Positions 1-14,159 are shown, counted from the stretch's first letter. The stretch is 64,000 nucleotides of DNA from Owenia fusiformis (GCA_903813345.2 CAIIXF020000011.1:27394166-27458165), one strand, 5' to 3'. The notes: a model not told the origin generated them from the sequence alone. Numbers and translations: made by a program.

Positions 1-231
1 CGCTGGAGTGTATACGGAGGAGTTGTATACGATGACGATATACCACTCTCCACTGTATATCGTTGTTATAGACCCATGTTATACAACTGTAATTGGACTT
101 AGAGTGGTATAACAAGATTTATGCATACATTAATTTGGAGGCACTCTAAATCTTATATTGATTGGATGCAAGCAATATAAGCACTGTAAAAGTGAAGTTG
201 AACAAAGATGGGGCACATGATGAGGGCAGCT

Positions 232-302
232 GATATCTTGATTCACATATCAAATATATCTTCATGTGATATTCGATCTATATCCTTGCAACCATGGGAT
301 AA
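232..302 (+). repeat. dispersed 70-bp repeat, copy 1
   Basis: It matches 44758-44828 nearly base for base (CACATATCAAATATATCTTC, TATTCGATC, AACCATGGGATAA). Imperfect inverted GATATC-rich motifs at 377-440 may be part of the same element. Confidence 0.7.
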
Positions 303-599
303 ATGGTGTTATTATATCACTATCTAGCTAGCGACAGTATGATTGGTCAAAACCGGGTCACATGTCGTGGGATATCTGGCGATATTCAATGGCAATGCTA
401 ATCAGATAAGACAACCGTGAGATATCTAGCGATATCCCACGCTCCCGGGAATTTTCAAAGAATTTGTTTTCGTTCAGTTTAAATAATTTAGTTCAGTGTA
501 AGTCAAAATGGCAGACGAACCGAGTAGAATATATGTATTTCAATGTTAACCTATGACTTAATAATATTAGGGATGTTTAGCTAGACAGTGATATAATAA

Positions 600-737
600 A
601 ACAAATGTTTCACTCTATTTTCGGTGAATACCTGTAGCACTTTCACAAGGTGATATTCCACTTGCCCTTCGGGCTTCGTGGAATATCACTTGTGAAAGAT
701 GTACAGGTATTCACCTCAATAGAGTGAAATATTTGTT
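600..737. mobile_element. foldback (hairpin) element, arms about 60 bp
   Basis: Left arm 600-661 (AACAAATGTTTCACTCTATT ... GGTGATATTCCAC) pairs with right arm 678-737, leaving a 16-bp GC-rich loop. The few mismatches suggest a foldback MITE. No clear target duplication was seen. Confidence 0.8.
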
Positions 738-1465
738 CAATATCCACATGCTGAGTCAATGAAACCAAAAAAAAAAATTGAAATAAGGTCAAAATTGTCC
801 TTTACAATATTCTTTATCATATTTTTATATTTTAAATTTTGTAAATGATGATTTTGCACACAAGAACCTTTAATTTTCAGATGCACTGACTTGACCTTTA
901 CAAGGTCACTATGACCTCAATAACACTTAGGATGCACCTGAACACTATACCATAGTTATATGACATGGTGTTCAGGTTATATATACCATATATACCAATT
1001 ATATGTCATACTGGTTATCAATGACCTTGGGGCATTTTTATATACTTAGTATGACGGATCCTTTGCCTCTTGCTGGCAACGCCCTTGGTCAAGGATGCAG
1101 AAATGATCGCCTAGAAACACATTGCGCATTACAATAGCAACATAGACAATAATTGGATAATTTACTCCTGTGAATGGAAGTTGTTTCAAACTGGGAACGC
1201 GTTTAATTGGTCAAGAAAAAACGAGACATACAATCAATCGGACAATCAACCTGATGATGCTATGCAGTTACATTATACACTTCCTTCAAATGCGACAATC
1301 CGTGATTTCAGTGAATACTATTATTATGCTATTATATGTTTAACAATATATTATTATTGTTTATTCAATAGGTGCTGCAATAGTCAACGTTTATATCTTA
1401 CAAAACTAAAAAACAGCAACTCCACGGAGTAGCAAATCCCACTAAACTAAATGTATTTTGATAAT
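738..1465. other. no gene seen
   Basis: AT-rich sequence with short dyads around ACACTATACC/GGTGTTCAGG (935-990). No supported coding sequence. Confidence 0.5.
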
Positions 1466-1706
1466 TTATGGCCATCTTGAAATTTCTTCTTGAACAGAGC
1501 ATATATAATTTGAACCAAATTTATCCGCTGGTATCTGAGTTGCGACGATTTTTTTCCAAAAGTGGGGGCCATTTTGAAATTCAGCTGCCATCTTGAGAAT
1601 ATCGTCTTGAGCAGAACCCCTTATATCTAGTATTTGATTTATCAAAGATAACATTTTTTAAATGGCGGCCATTTTGAAATTTAGCTGTCATCTTGACCTC
1701 TCAACC
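1466..1706. repeat. tandem repeat, about 99-bp unit, 2.4 copies
   Basis: Units begin at 1469, 1567 and 1667 with GGCCATTTTGAAATT(C/T)AG and contain CATCTTGA. The copies are diverged. Confidence 0.7.
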
Positions 1707-3308
1707 TAATTTACTCAAGGAGTCTCCTTAAATCGCTCCGCTGTCATAAGAAAAGATATCATATTCACTCATCTTTGAAATGTTATCAGACAGATCAGTA
1801 CCTGTCATATAAAACTGATCCTCATTTCATTCACTAAACGTAAATTGGCCTTGTGCTCCGGTCCGCCAGTGCAGGAAAGGGAAAAGTATGTTAATGATGG
1901 AGCAGAGGTTCCTCACTCCTTAGGCGTAAGCCTATAAAATCTTAATCAAATTTGAGTTATCGCCCGGACACACGAACGAACGGATGGATTTCGTTTGGTG
2001 GGATAATAAAAACGGTGTACACCAGTGAACAATGTTTCATTTTCATTTCAAGACATGTACATGTAAATGTAGTACCGCCATATCCGATGTTTATCCGGAT
2101 ATTTGCTACTGGCTGATCAGAAGTTTGGAAAGTTTGAAAGTACCTTTTTTACTATGGAATAAAAATACTATCATGGAATCCGTGAATCCTTATGGAATGT
2201 ATTTCACGTGGATTTTGAACTGCCCGTGTATTAATAACTTCTGTAATTTTTTGTAATCATATTTTTGCTACTAGCCTAAGTATATGTATCTATGAATATT
2301 TGATTAAAAAGGAGTGTCTTATAAAATAATGACATACCATTCTTAATTATTTATAGTTATTGCGAAATATAAACCAAGAGGCGAGGCAGCTTGCAGCCCT
2401 ACGAGTGATGTGTCTAAATAGGAAATAAGTATACCTATTATTATAACTCCCCCGCATCCTATAGCTATCACTAGCAACACATAGATTATTAATAATTATT
2501 CTATATATCGTTTTTGTAAACAAAGAGAACAAATGGAACCGATGGAACTAAAATGTAGACATGTCGATACTAAATAGTGGAATAGTTATCTGCTTCACAA
2601 TGAAATAAGGAATAATAATATCTCGAGTAATCGATGGTTTTCAAGAATTATTTTTTATAACAATAAGCATGGTCTAAGTTGATATTCCAACGGAGATACA
2701 ATTTTATTATCGAAATGGGTATTTGTATGAGTTCTTTTTGACATCTCGAATCCATTTATCCGATCATGATCTATGGATTTTAGGATGTTTTTGAAAATGT
2801 ATTATGATCCTCCTAGCTTACGTCGTAATATTTATCAAAACTATGCCTAATGTCATTGTGTGGATATTATAACTAGTTATTTCACAAAAGTGTGTATCAT
2901 CAAAGGCTATGCATTAGAATTATAAAAGGCTATGCATTAGAAATGCTGCCGTCAACAGTTCTGGAAGTAAAAGATTACATATTTTGGCATTATTATGAAA
3001 AAAATGTTCAATGAAAATTTTCAATTTGTAGTTAACAACTTTTCACTCATCACAAGGTGGATCCCGGTTGTGGCGTTAACCATGCCTGAAGTCGATCCCC
3101 CAGATGACTGATCATTGTGAATTATTGTGTTATTTGACCATACGATTGGTATTGAACCCCTTAGGACTCTGAACGGTTGGAACTGGATTATGCCCGTCCC
3201 ACTTTATTTGAGACTTGGTGTTCCACGTTGTTTTGACGACTTTTATTGTCAATGCCAATTGCAAGAGTATTGAAACCCATTATTGGTTATTCTTCACTGT
3301 GTTTTATG
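1707..3308. other. intergenic, no gene seen
   Basis: AT-rich. The only structure noticed is a direct duplication of AAAGGCTATGCATTAGAA at about 2900-2942. Confidence 0.5.
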
Positions 3309-3652
3309 TAGCGAGATCAATAGTGCAAAAATAGTTTATTCATGGAACGAAGCGTGAAACTTTCCAGATATCATCAGGACACTATTCCCTTTGATTTAAG
3401 AGCCAGAGCCATTTTTGTGGTTCACTAGAATGACCGAAAATTGCAAATACCCCCTCCCATAAAAATCCTGGGGGAGGGGGAGGGAAGAATTATTTTTTTG
3501 TTGAATTTCTTTTTTGAATATGATTTAACTTCATTTTTAGTATGTTATTTTCAGTGTTTAAAAGCAATTTTCAAGATTGCATCAGTATTTCTCATGGATA
3601 TTCATTGTTAAAGCCTGACCAAGGGCGACGCCCACTTTATCAACATGTTAAA
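3309..3652. repeat. left terminal inverted repeat of the 5.8-kb element
   Basis: It matches the reverse complement of 8789-9137 over nearly its whole length, with small indels near the G-rich tract. It ends around GGGCGACGCCCACTTTATC. Confidence 0.85.
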
Positions 3653-6539
3653 TATACAAGTTAATGAGTCTTCTATTATGAATACAATAATTACCTAATA
3701 AGGCTGAATAGAATTGATAAGATTAAGTCAGTTATTTATGTTAAGATGATGGATGCTGTAAGTAAGTCAATTTCACTGTTAAAGGCTTGTGAAAGGCCAC
3801 ACCCTCTTGTAGATATAAAGATATGATAATATAGAATTCACAATTAATGATACATTATTTTGACTTTTAATGACAGCACTTTGACTAATTGATACAAGTT
3901 ACCTTATTAAGTATCTTAACTGCAGTTCAAATATCCTATCTTGTGCATTTAAGCACTTCAACACTCTATTATCATTATCACTGACTTAGGTGCCAAGTCC
4001 CCACAGGGCAGTACATGCAAGATTGGCTTTAAAGGGAATACGAAGTTTTGTCCCTTAAACTTGATAATAAGTTAGAATAAAGATATATCTTTCAATCCAA
4101 CTTAGTTTTATTGTTCTATCATTATCCTTTTAATTGTTATTGAGCCCCGGGTTTTGCATATGAACTGGACCACGGAGCTGCCATTTCAACCGTAAAGTGG
4201 TTCTTTACGACATTGTTATGACGTCATTGATGCCAGATTGATGCCTTAGCATTCCAAAAGTTTTGTGGCGCCATTTTTGAATCAAAAAATGAATGCCGAG
4301 TTGTTGCCATTCCAAAACCAAAGAAATCATTTCAAATGAACTAAAAGAATACGTATATACCACCCATAATAAAGAACGATTTCAATAGAATATTAACGCC
4401 GGCATTTTCGGAATTGCTTTTTACCTATCTAGACATGGAATGCAGGTTAGATTTATTCTTTATTTACACTTGAAACAATCTGGGATTCGTGACTTTTTAA
4501 CTTTTATTAGGTCTAGCGCTAAATGCGAACAGAGAATGCAGGCATTTGCTAAGATAGCCGTACGGCGTATCCTGATTATGAGGAAAAAAAGGGCGGCCCT
4601 ACGACGTGCGTAGTTTTTCTTGAAGGCATCCACAAGGGGTTCTATGGTTCGGAAAGGTCAATTGTAACCTATGAAATCCAAGCGCAGTCGTTCGGTCGTC
4701 GTGAGACCTACGGTTTGGCTGCTGCTTGTTGATATCTATGGTGACCACAGGAAAGAAAAAGTTTTAACTCCGACTCTACGCTTTGCAAAAACTGGATATG
4801 TCGTGTATGTAGACAGCAAGGTGACCTTAAGTCGACTGTAGTTTTTCTATGTTTGCCGCAGAAATTTACTGATATATTTTAGGGAAATACGATCGACGTG
4901 TGGTCGCATTGAACAAATGTGACCGAAGCTTTTAAAGTTCCACTTATTTTCCGATATAGGAAAACAAAAGGTTGTATGCCATTAAATTGAAAATCACTTC
5001 GAAAATACTGTAGAACTGTACTTACCACGGATGTTATATAATTAAATTCGAGCTCGAAATCAGGAATTGTTTTTAACAAAAAATAAATATATAATAAAAT
5101 AAATATTAAACTATTGGCGTACTATCAATACGGCAATTGCCTTATCGTCGTTGAAATGAAATCGTCTCCCCGCATCACTGAATGTTATAAGGCTTCTCTT
5201 GTCATGATCCAAGGTGAAATGCCATTGAATTTTGAAAAGCTTTTTTGTCATATCGAATGTCGCTACGGTGATATGATGATTGAAATTGGTCGTTTAACAA
5301 CTGAGAAAAATTAAACATTACGTATTGTTCTTTGAAAATATGACAGTGGCATGTCCTTGTAAAGCTATTGCGCATGCCAATCTTAATATTTAGGAGATTG
5401 ACATTTACATACGTATCATTTAGACGACATCGATTTTTCGTTTTTTTTGTTTGCGTTTTTCATCAGAATTTAAATTGCTAAACACTTTAGGGAGTTACTG
5501 TTTCATTGGATTACTACTTTTTGTTTTATTTCTTTCATTCTCCAATATGTACCTATTCATGCACCTATACATATTTGAATAGAATACAACAGATTGAAGA
5601 AATCTACCATTTATGATTAGGTAAGAAAGCAATTGCGGCAGTATGCCTATTTGCCGACGTATACACGTACCTTAAGGTTAATAATGATGTGCCGTAAATG
5701 CTCATCAGCGCATTAATGAACATTAGCATAGATTTTGATATTTTAAATGGTATGTCGTGTATTTACATAAATATGGTAAATGCAACTTTTTGTTGGATGC
5801 GTTCAGCCGATGATATAACTTACTTATTTTCACAACAAATACGCCAGCACATTAGCCACGTTAATCTTAGTTAAATAGATCCCCATGCATTGATGCACAG
5901 TAATGCATTTATGTGTAAATGCCATTTTGAATATCTTAATGCATTTACCTCGTTTATTGGTTAAAATATACAAGAAAGCATTTACAGGATTTGAACAGAT
6001 TTATCCTTTTTGACCCAGTGTTATCATTATATAAAATAATTCTAGTGGATATTTTTCAAGTGGAATATAATGCGATGACTTCCGAATCGCGCAGCCGATA
6101 TCTCATAAGTTTAGTGATTCTTCTACCTAGCCTATACTATATCACATTGGAGAAAATAAATACAAACATTTGAAAAAATACATTGCAACAATTCAATTTC
6201 TATGAAGAATATATTGAAACAACTTTTCCAAATATATGATATGGACATGAACATGCGGCAACAATGTTAAGCGGACAGAAATAGTTATAAAATATCAGTA
6301 AAATATGTTCCATTTCTGCGATCCGAGTATGACGTGATGATATAGCGACATTTCCCAGGCATCAATTTTAAGGCATCAATGACGTCATTGATACATAACA
6401 ATGGCGGCATCCGCAGCGATCCAGATATGGGTACTTTGAACTTGAATTATATGTTAGTTCAAATACGATATGTTCAATGAGTGAGCTGAAGTGATAGATG
6501 ATGGTTATAAGTAGCCAGCGTGTAAATCAGAACATGAAA

Positions 6540-8562
6540 CTTCGCATTCCCTTTAAAGCACTTGCATCTTTTTGTTGAGCATTGTTGTTTGCAGCTGCAT
6601 TTTACTAGCATTTGGCATGCATCTGAAGCTTGGGGCAATGTTTTCCACACTGGCACCCAAATCATTTTCCCAGCCTTTGTGGTAATGGATTCCCAACCCA
6701 ATTGAAGGGAGGACTGACATAGGTATAATTGGCCCCAAAAATAAACTGCCTGGAATAGAACATGTTTGATATGCTGTTGTAAAGCATGCAACTTATGTTG
6801 GTGGGATGCTCTCAATTTGATTTGTTTTCTTTGTGAACATTTCTTGTCTTGCAGCATTTACAGTTGTTTCATTGTTGTCTCTATTGTATAAAATCACAAC
6901 AAAACGTTCAATAATTGGCATAACTTTGGCTAACTTATTTGGATCTTCAGCCAAAGTTTTAAGTGCATTTGTCAACTCGGATAAGTAATCCAATGTTTCC
7001 ATGCTGTTGTTTTTAATTAACCGTGGAATCCAGATGTAGTGTCTGAACCAGTGTGGGCATGAAATAAGGGGAGACACATAGCCCTACCATGTCCAAGGGC
7101 AGCTGCCATTTCATGGGAAGTGAGATATCTTTAATTTTTCACCTTTTCCAAAACTATCTATTTTTGAACTTTGAGTTCTGATGATATACTGACTGCCAGA
7201 CAGACAATATCAGTCTACTGTTCTAATCGTCAATGTGTTGTACCCAGACTTTACTGCATGGTGGATGTGCTTATTCATGTGTTGATAGGGAAATGTCTTG
7301 AATGGGCATTGGGGGATATAATAATACATCTTACAATACATTGTTTATATCATCTCTAATAAATTCCAATTTGATGGTAACATCGCATCTACCTTCGGGC
7401 ACTGAACATGATCATATCCTGCAATTTGATTGGACATCGTATACTGATGATCGTGATTTTTAAATAAATTATAAGTACACGAAAGATCGATAGTATTATG
7501 GGAGCTACTCACCTCTTCTGGACTGATATTGAGGATACAATATCTTTGTTTTCTAATGAGTACATGTCATTTGAAGTCTCCAGAAGGGATTTCTCATCTA
7601 TTCTATGGTTTCTTATAATGCTTTCACATTATCTTTGAATCTTTGTTGTATGCTTATACTTTGTTCATGATTAGGTCTTCATCTTGATCATTATTTATAT
7701 TGTTCTCAAATTCAGTGATCAGCCTGGCCAATTCAGGGCCAATTCATCCACTAGAGTTGTCTGGTTGTCAAAGAGCCCCACCACTTGATTTATCTAGACT
7801 GTTATTCTGCTTGTGAACCTGGTCAGTAGCAATGGCTGAAAAGGTCCACTTTGAATTGGTAACAGTGAAGTTATCTTTCGTGAAGGCTTCGTAGACTTCT
7901 GGATGTATTTGTTGGAGTTGTAGCATATCCCTTATGTGAACTGGTAATCAGCAACCATATTGACTGGAGATAAAGAGGGTAATTGCCCTCTCTGATAGCC
8001 CACACTTAGTTAAGGCACAGTATTCTCGATTAGAATAATAGGAAACCAAAACTTGAAGACTGGTACATTCTGTTGGTCAGCACACCATTCATCAAACTGT
8101 TAAATCACTTCATCATATAGATTCTGGACAGCTGTATATTTAGCATAGGCTCTCTTGAGAATTTAGAGACTGCCGCCTGTGACTGTGGTGGCCCTTCTGG
8201 TTCTGGTTCAATCCATGAAAGAGGTTTAATAGCCTAAATGTTCAGCATATGAAAAGTGGGCGTCGCCCATGATTAGTCTTTAACAATGATGAAAATCAAA
8301 GAGAAACCATCTGGAGATAAAGAGGAAAATTCTCCTGTCCTATAACCCTCACATAGTCAAGGCTCAATATTTGAATTTGAATAATCAGAAACCAAAGCTT
8401 GAAGACTGGTACATTCTGTTGGTCAGCACACCATTCATCAAACTGTTTAGGCACTTGGTCAGCACACGATTCATCAAACTGTTTGGGCACTTCATCAACT
8501 AGATTCTGGACAGTTGTATCTATAGCATAGGCTCTCTTGAGGAGAATATAGAGACTTGACAT
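6540..8562 (-). pseudogene. broken transposon-associated ORF (family with DQxHKQNN and Cys-rich C-terminus)
   Basis: Read right to left on the minus strand, fragments of one protein appear in family order with stops and frameshifts between them. They are FKLWFLIIQIQI...DYVR...NFPLYLQ (about 8400-8296, and again in a duplicated block near 8060-7960), VYEAFTKDNFTV with DQVHKQNN (7890-7801), ENKDI (about 7540), IIERFVVILYNRDNNETTVN (about 6940-6870), and WGQ...W.P.W.TLPQAS...C.CK..C...CKC (6790-6550). I know this order and these motifs from repeated, transposon-like predicted proteins of marine invertebrates. I cannot name the superfamily with confidence. The N-terminal part is missing. Confidence 0.75.
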
Positions 8563-8850
8563 ACATGTACATAGAATAGTGGATACATGTTGTAGATCTG
8601 GGACATCCGTTGCTTGCTTTCTTCTTTCTTCTAAACAGGGGTGTGATATGTTATGAGCCTTTAAAAAGTCAAATTCTAAGATTGATTATAGCACCTAACA
8701 TCAAAAAGGTATCTGGTGTTATCCAGAAAGCTGAAGTACATTCATTTGTTCAACTCATGATAAAGATTCAATAACCTAAATGTTCAAGATATGAAAAGTG
8801 GGCGTCGCCCATGACTAGTCTTTAACAATGATGAAAATCGATGATAAATC
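7965..8850. repeat. segmental duplication inside the transposon
   Basis: 7965-8307 and 8310-8850 are direct copies of one block. Both start CTGGAGATAAAGAGG, share GAAGACTGGTACATTCTGTT and GGTCAGCACACCATTCATCA, and end in the CGTCGCCCATGA arm motif. The second copy also contains an internal duplication of about 36 bp (TCAGCACAC.ATTCATCAAAC). Confidence 0.8.
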
Positions 8851-9137
8851 ATCTTGTTATGTTGCAAAACTTCTTTGTCATGAAAATGGCACACTGAAAC
8901 TGCAGTATGACCATATTCAAAGAAATTTTTTTATTAAAAAAAATTCCTAACTCTCCCCACCCCCACCGAATTTGGGGGGAGGGGGTACTTAGTATTTTTT
9001 GATCATTCTAGTGGACCACAAAAATGGCTCTGGCTCTTAAATCAAAGGGAATGGTATTCTGATGATATGTGGAAAGTTTCACGCTTCGTTCCATGAATGA
9101 ACTATTTGCTTGTTTTCTTGCACTATTGATCTCGCTA
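8789..9137. repeat. right terminal inverted repeat of the 5.8-kb element
   Basis: Inverted partner of 3309-3652. Its inner end (AAGTGGGCGTCGCCCATGA and TCTTTAACAATGATGAAAAT) is also duplicated at 8250-8290, so the right side has an internal duplication. Confidence 0.85.
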
Positions 9138-12100
9138 ATGATAACTTCAGTATGAATGATATTTTGTTTTGCATTTTCATATTAATTACTGAATGATGGG
9201 GAGGGTTGGGATGTCGGACATTGTGCGTTCGACCACATTTTGGATAGTTGGGTTTGTTCCTCCTTTTTAATGATTGTGCTCTTGCGTATAGATGTTTCTT
9301 TTCTGCTGCGTTTTGTAATGCTGTGGTCCTTTATATTTTGCACATGCGCTTACAAATTCCTCGGTTCCCCATTGAACTCTTTTGTCTCTAGTTAATTCCT
9401 TTATTTAGAACACTATAAGCATTGGAGTTCGACTTTTATCAACCCTCAATGAAGTTGTCACTGAAGATGTACGTTGCTTCTATGGTAATACTGAAGTGCG
9501 AAATTATTGGTACACAAAACTTTTCCGTTAATAACTTATTTTTATATAGCTATATCGATATTTCTGACTAATTGAATCTAACGAGGTGTGCTCCAATATT
9601 AGCGGATGGCAACCGTATAAATGTTTATTAAAACATGTCAAATAAACTCCAAATATACGAAGGATGGTGCTGTTTATAGAAAATGGATATTCTTTTAATT
9701 AGTCCAACCAAATGCCCCCCACTCATCGTCAAAATAAATGGTTTTGTTACAATGCAGCTTACATTGTTTAGAAAATGTATAGAAAAAGACATTAATGGCA
9801 TTTATTATGGATACAGTTAATAGGTGGTGTTGTGATTAAAAGAAAACAATTGCAATGTGAAATGTTATCCTGAAATAATGGACATAAATGCCGTCATGGG
9901 TAGCAGCAATACGTGTCACTGTACTCAGACAATCAATTACATCAACACACTTTCCGTGGTTGTTAACGAATATGAAGGTGTGATAAAGATGTAATGCAGA
10001 GAGGATTGGTCCCAGAATGCAATCTCGATAATTTCCAACAATGAAAATGTCGTTATTGTCTGACATTAAACTGGCTATTAATTAATAATCAGCAATCCAA
10101 AAGATTCGAGCTAATATCTTGATCACTTTTCCAAAGTTTTAAAATATTTTGTTATAAGACCAAAACTCGCTATTCAAAATCTGAAGTGAAAAATAGCAAC
10201 TGTTTTTTAATTTTGTATTTCGTAATCACGACATCCTTCAAGATGGGGCTAATTTAATTACTCAAGACCTCCCACGTTCGTGAATGAGATGAAAGGCCAA
10301 AAAAGTCCGAACGCCAATTTCAATTGAAGATATACAACCTTTTGCCGTATTGGTTGCATATTGGGTATATTGTGTATCTGCACAAACCCAATAACTATAA
10401 CTATCCTATACTTTAATAATCATGTCTCGTCGGCAAAACATTGCAGATACTTTCGAGCCTATAATCAATGGTATCTATGTTTTAACACAATCTAATCCTA
10501 ATTCACAAATTCTTTAATCACCTCCCGGATTGGATCGATGGAAATACATTGACGCGATTTAGTTTGTTTTATTGACGAATCTTTAAATATAACAACTGCG
10601 AAAAGAGCGAAATCCCACGTAGTAAAGAAAGACGTTCAATTATGATGTCATAAGCCTCTTTTTGGAATGTAGGCGGTTATTGAAAATTGATCGGTGATTG
10701 GTCAATAATTGATAGGAGTAGGGCATCTCTGATTTCAAAAGGAACCCAACTTAGCAATCAAGAGAATCTCAAGCTGCAGACTTCTAGCACAAAGCACAAA
10801 GGACCATGCTTTGACATATTTGACAAACTAGACATGCTTCATAAAGAACACATCAAATATTCTGGTCCGGGTTGACACGTTCAAAGACATAATCAACGAA
10901 ATACGGAATCGAAGCTTTAACAGTCAGTGGAGTGATACCAGAGTTTGGACGCTTATCATTAAACATACATAATGCGAAGACTTTACATTTATACCTTTAT
11001 ATGCTGCTCTTTACTACATATCGGTAAGGATTTTAAATAGTTCTAAGTGTAAGTAATGTAGAATGTATATTCGTTTCAAAAAACTGTTTTCCTCATTTTT
11101 CCTTATTCTATTTTTAGTGTTTAAAAGTTAATTATTATATGATTTATATTTTATAGACATTAGTTTTAGGTTTCGGTCTATATATTGTACGTAAAATTGT
11201 AATTTCATGTTTTGGACGACTACATTTTTTTCTGACACAAAGCTCCTTTCTTTTAACGGCTCTTCAGGTTTTTGCGAATTTGATACTTTTATAGAATTTG
11301 ACAGAATGCTTATTCACAGTGTTATTACAACATACTGTCGTAATTTGCTTTAATACCGAGAAGTCAATTTTCAAAATGATCACAATGGCACTTGTATTTT
11401 CCTTTCAAACGATAATGAAATAGTGTATAGCAATGTGAGTATTCAAAACTAAGTACTGTTATAAATCAATTATAAAATAAGTTTCATCCAGAATAGATGC
11501 ATATATGCTTTTTGTTCGACAACGAAAATCTTCTTTGATACCTAAAATATGAGATGTGGAATATTCTACTTTCGGGAAATAATGAGTTATATATTGTTGA
11601 CCGAATTCCAAGTAATGCATTTTAATATCTTAATTTATAGGTCCCTTCTTGTTTTGTCAAAGCTTGGAAGCCTTTGGAAATACAAAGCATTTGTCCTAGT
11701 CCTACTGCACTAGCTCCTTGACCACATCATTAACCGTAGAGTGATTTATCCCACGTTCGGTAATCAACTGCAAAGCTAATCGGCCGTTTGTTCGGTAATC
11801 ATGGCTTAAGTGCATGCGGACCAGGAATTCGGAGGTCTATCCAGAAGACATATTGATACACCATACTTGTATGTCTTAAACTTAATTATAAATGAAGTAA
11901 GCTCAGACAAAGTCAAACTAAGGTGTATTAGCCTTCTTGAAAAATAGTTATCCGGCTATGAATGTCAATTCAGCTTTCGAATATACTGCGCAAATCGACC
12001 AAATTCATTGTTTCTGTCTAATTTCAATTTTTTTTAATTGTGCATTCAAAATTTTTAAGTTGATATAGTTAAAGTTTACATGTAGTTATCTAGTATATAA

Positions 12101-12199
12101 CATAATACATAACATAATACATAACATAATACCATATAGTGATAAAATATAATAGAGATATTTCGCAACTCGCTTATAGCATGTTTATTATTTAAGAAA
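9138..12199. other. intergenic, no gene seen
   Basis: AT-rich, only short chance frames. A 12-bp unit (CATAACATAATA) is repeated three times at about 12098-12132. Confidence 0.5.
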
Positions 12200-12363
12200 T
12201 ATAGACCGAAAAGCAGGGGTAATATTGTCGAATACATCCCGCAGGGCTAGGCACAAACGTTTTCTGTACCCCGAACGATCGAAGGGAGTGAGGGGTTCGA
12301 AAGCTTTTGTGCCTAGCCCTAAGGGGTGTATTCAACGGTATTACCCCTGCTATGAGGTCTATA
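12200..12363. mobile_element. foldback element, arms about 70-75 bp
   Basis: TATAGACC at 12200 and GGTCTATA ending 12363 mark the termini. The arms share AGCAGGGGTAATA, GAATACA.CCC and AGGGCTAGGCACAAA in inverted orientation, with a GC-rich centre near ACGATCGAAGGG. It is GC-richer than its surroundings and non-coding. Confidence 0.82.
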
Positions 12364-14159
12364 TTACGATTCGAACATGAAAACTCACCAAAATGTTTCG
12401 AATATTCATCATGGTCCGCCATAAATACGACCCAATGTCATGACGTCACACATTACACGTATTACCAGGGCTATTGATGGCGAATATATCCCGGGTGAAA
12501 TGTTGACTTTGTTTACAATTTATAGAAAGCGTGGATACAGTCATGTTCGAATCCCGTATAACTTATATAACCTTTGATTACGTCATCATTTATTGCGCAA
12601 CATATACGTGCATAAGTGTAATATTCTTATAAATCGTCGTCTATACGTAATCGTACACGAAATCTCTCTAATATGATGTTCATACCACTGAATGCCACAA
12701 ATGTTCGCACACAGCTGGTTCTTACAAAGGTTGACACGACACCAAAGCATGTTCACAAAATTGGAATTGCCGGGAGATAGAAGTCAACCTTAGAAATCAC
12801 ACTTAGTATAATATAACAAATCGAGATGTTAGAGGCAAACTGTGAAGAATCAAAACATTAATTAAGAGAGCCAGAGAAGAACTAGATTTTTTGTTTATAA
12901 TAGAAATAGTGACCCAATGAATGAAAAAATGCGAACTTTTTTCCCCGAGGGAATACCCTGTCCACTGACATGTTGCCGAGGCAGTCACTATTTGTTCTAT
13001 TACACGCCCACTATGCATTCCAAAATAGATGTTGTAAAAACATTTATTTCCAAAATGTCTCTGATTACGGGATTTTTATGACGTCTCTGGTCATTGGTAC
13101 TTTTTATCCTTGCTGAAATCTGCGAAAACCTTTCAAAGGAATTAGTACATCTATTTCAAGCATATCACGTTACCATGAATTTGCCAATAAGCGTATACAT
13201 ATGGGGTATGTAATTATTATGAATATTTACCCGCAGCTGACGTCAACGACATTTGAAAATGTATCAACTTGAAAAATATTTTGCAAATAGGACAAAAGAT
13301 GAATTACTAAACGGCCCATTTGAACAGCCTCTACATACCACACTAATACACCGGGAAATGACTGAGATATTATATTCACTTAAACAGATTAATAATATGA
13401 CTATTAATCCCCATATGGCACACCCATTGTAATTTTAAGTATAAATGAAAAGTGACCATTCTGTCAATGACCTTGTTTTATGGTGGCCCGTAACTGTTAG
13501 CAATCCTGTAAAGAGGCGTTAATTTAGAAATAGGTACATGTATCATTTCAACTAAGTTAATGAATGCTTATAACGCACGCTTTGGGAGACAAATTGTATT
13601 TTATTATATTATAATTAGACCGCGAAGCTGCCTTGCTATTGTCCCCCTGGCTGATAGAATATTCTACAAGTCCATAGTGAGAGATATATACCTTTTTTGT
13701 ACTCATAACATTATAACACCCTCGAGATGATAATGCCATTTCTTTCCATGAGAAAAATGGGACGTTTGATTTACTGAATTGAACACAAAAAATTAAAGCG
13801 GCTTATTGTTAGTTCAATAACACATTTGCACAACTTTATTAAAATCTGCTAGCTTGCTTATTCCTGTACATTTGAGCAGCATTAACTAAAGAAAATGCCA
13901 ACGAAGATCAGCTTTAAAGATAGAATAAAAATAGCAATATAATTTGGCATGTATATTTTACCTCAGCTGCTCTTTGTGGAAGGTAGGTCGTCGCAATTGT
14001 GTAAGATCATGTTAATAACAGCCCCATATGCAACATACTTGTCTTGGCGTGTTAACATATTTTTCTAACCGGAGAACCTCGAGGAATACAATCTTTGAAA
14101 ACAGATTATCACGTTATGCAACTATTTTTATGATTTGACCAAGAGTTGGTATTCCCACC
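12364..14159. other. intergenic, no gene seen
   Basis: AT-rich. No repeats or coding sequence that I can support. Confidence 0.5.

Larger units (their letters stand above)
3309..9137 (-). mobile_element. 5.8-kb DNA transposon with about 350-bp terminal inverted repeats, decayed
   Basis: Left arm 3309-3652 and right arm 8789-9137 are inverted copies. Both begin TAGCGAGATCAATAGTGCAA and share the blocks CATGGAACGAAGCGTGAAAC, ATTCCCTTTGATTTAAGAGC, a G/C homopolymer tract and GGGCGACGCCCACTTT. A 3-bp ATG repeat, or TA, flanks the ends; the target duplication is uncertain. The minus strand carries a broken transposon-type coding region (see 6540-8562). The left inner part, 3653-6470, is non-coding, with a faint extra arm copy near 3779. 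The superfamily was not identified. Confidence 0.82.

Noticed and set aside
12192-12422. 76-codon minus-strand frame
   Set aside because: Encoded by the foldback element.
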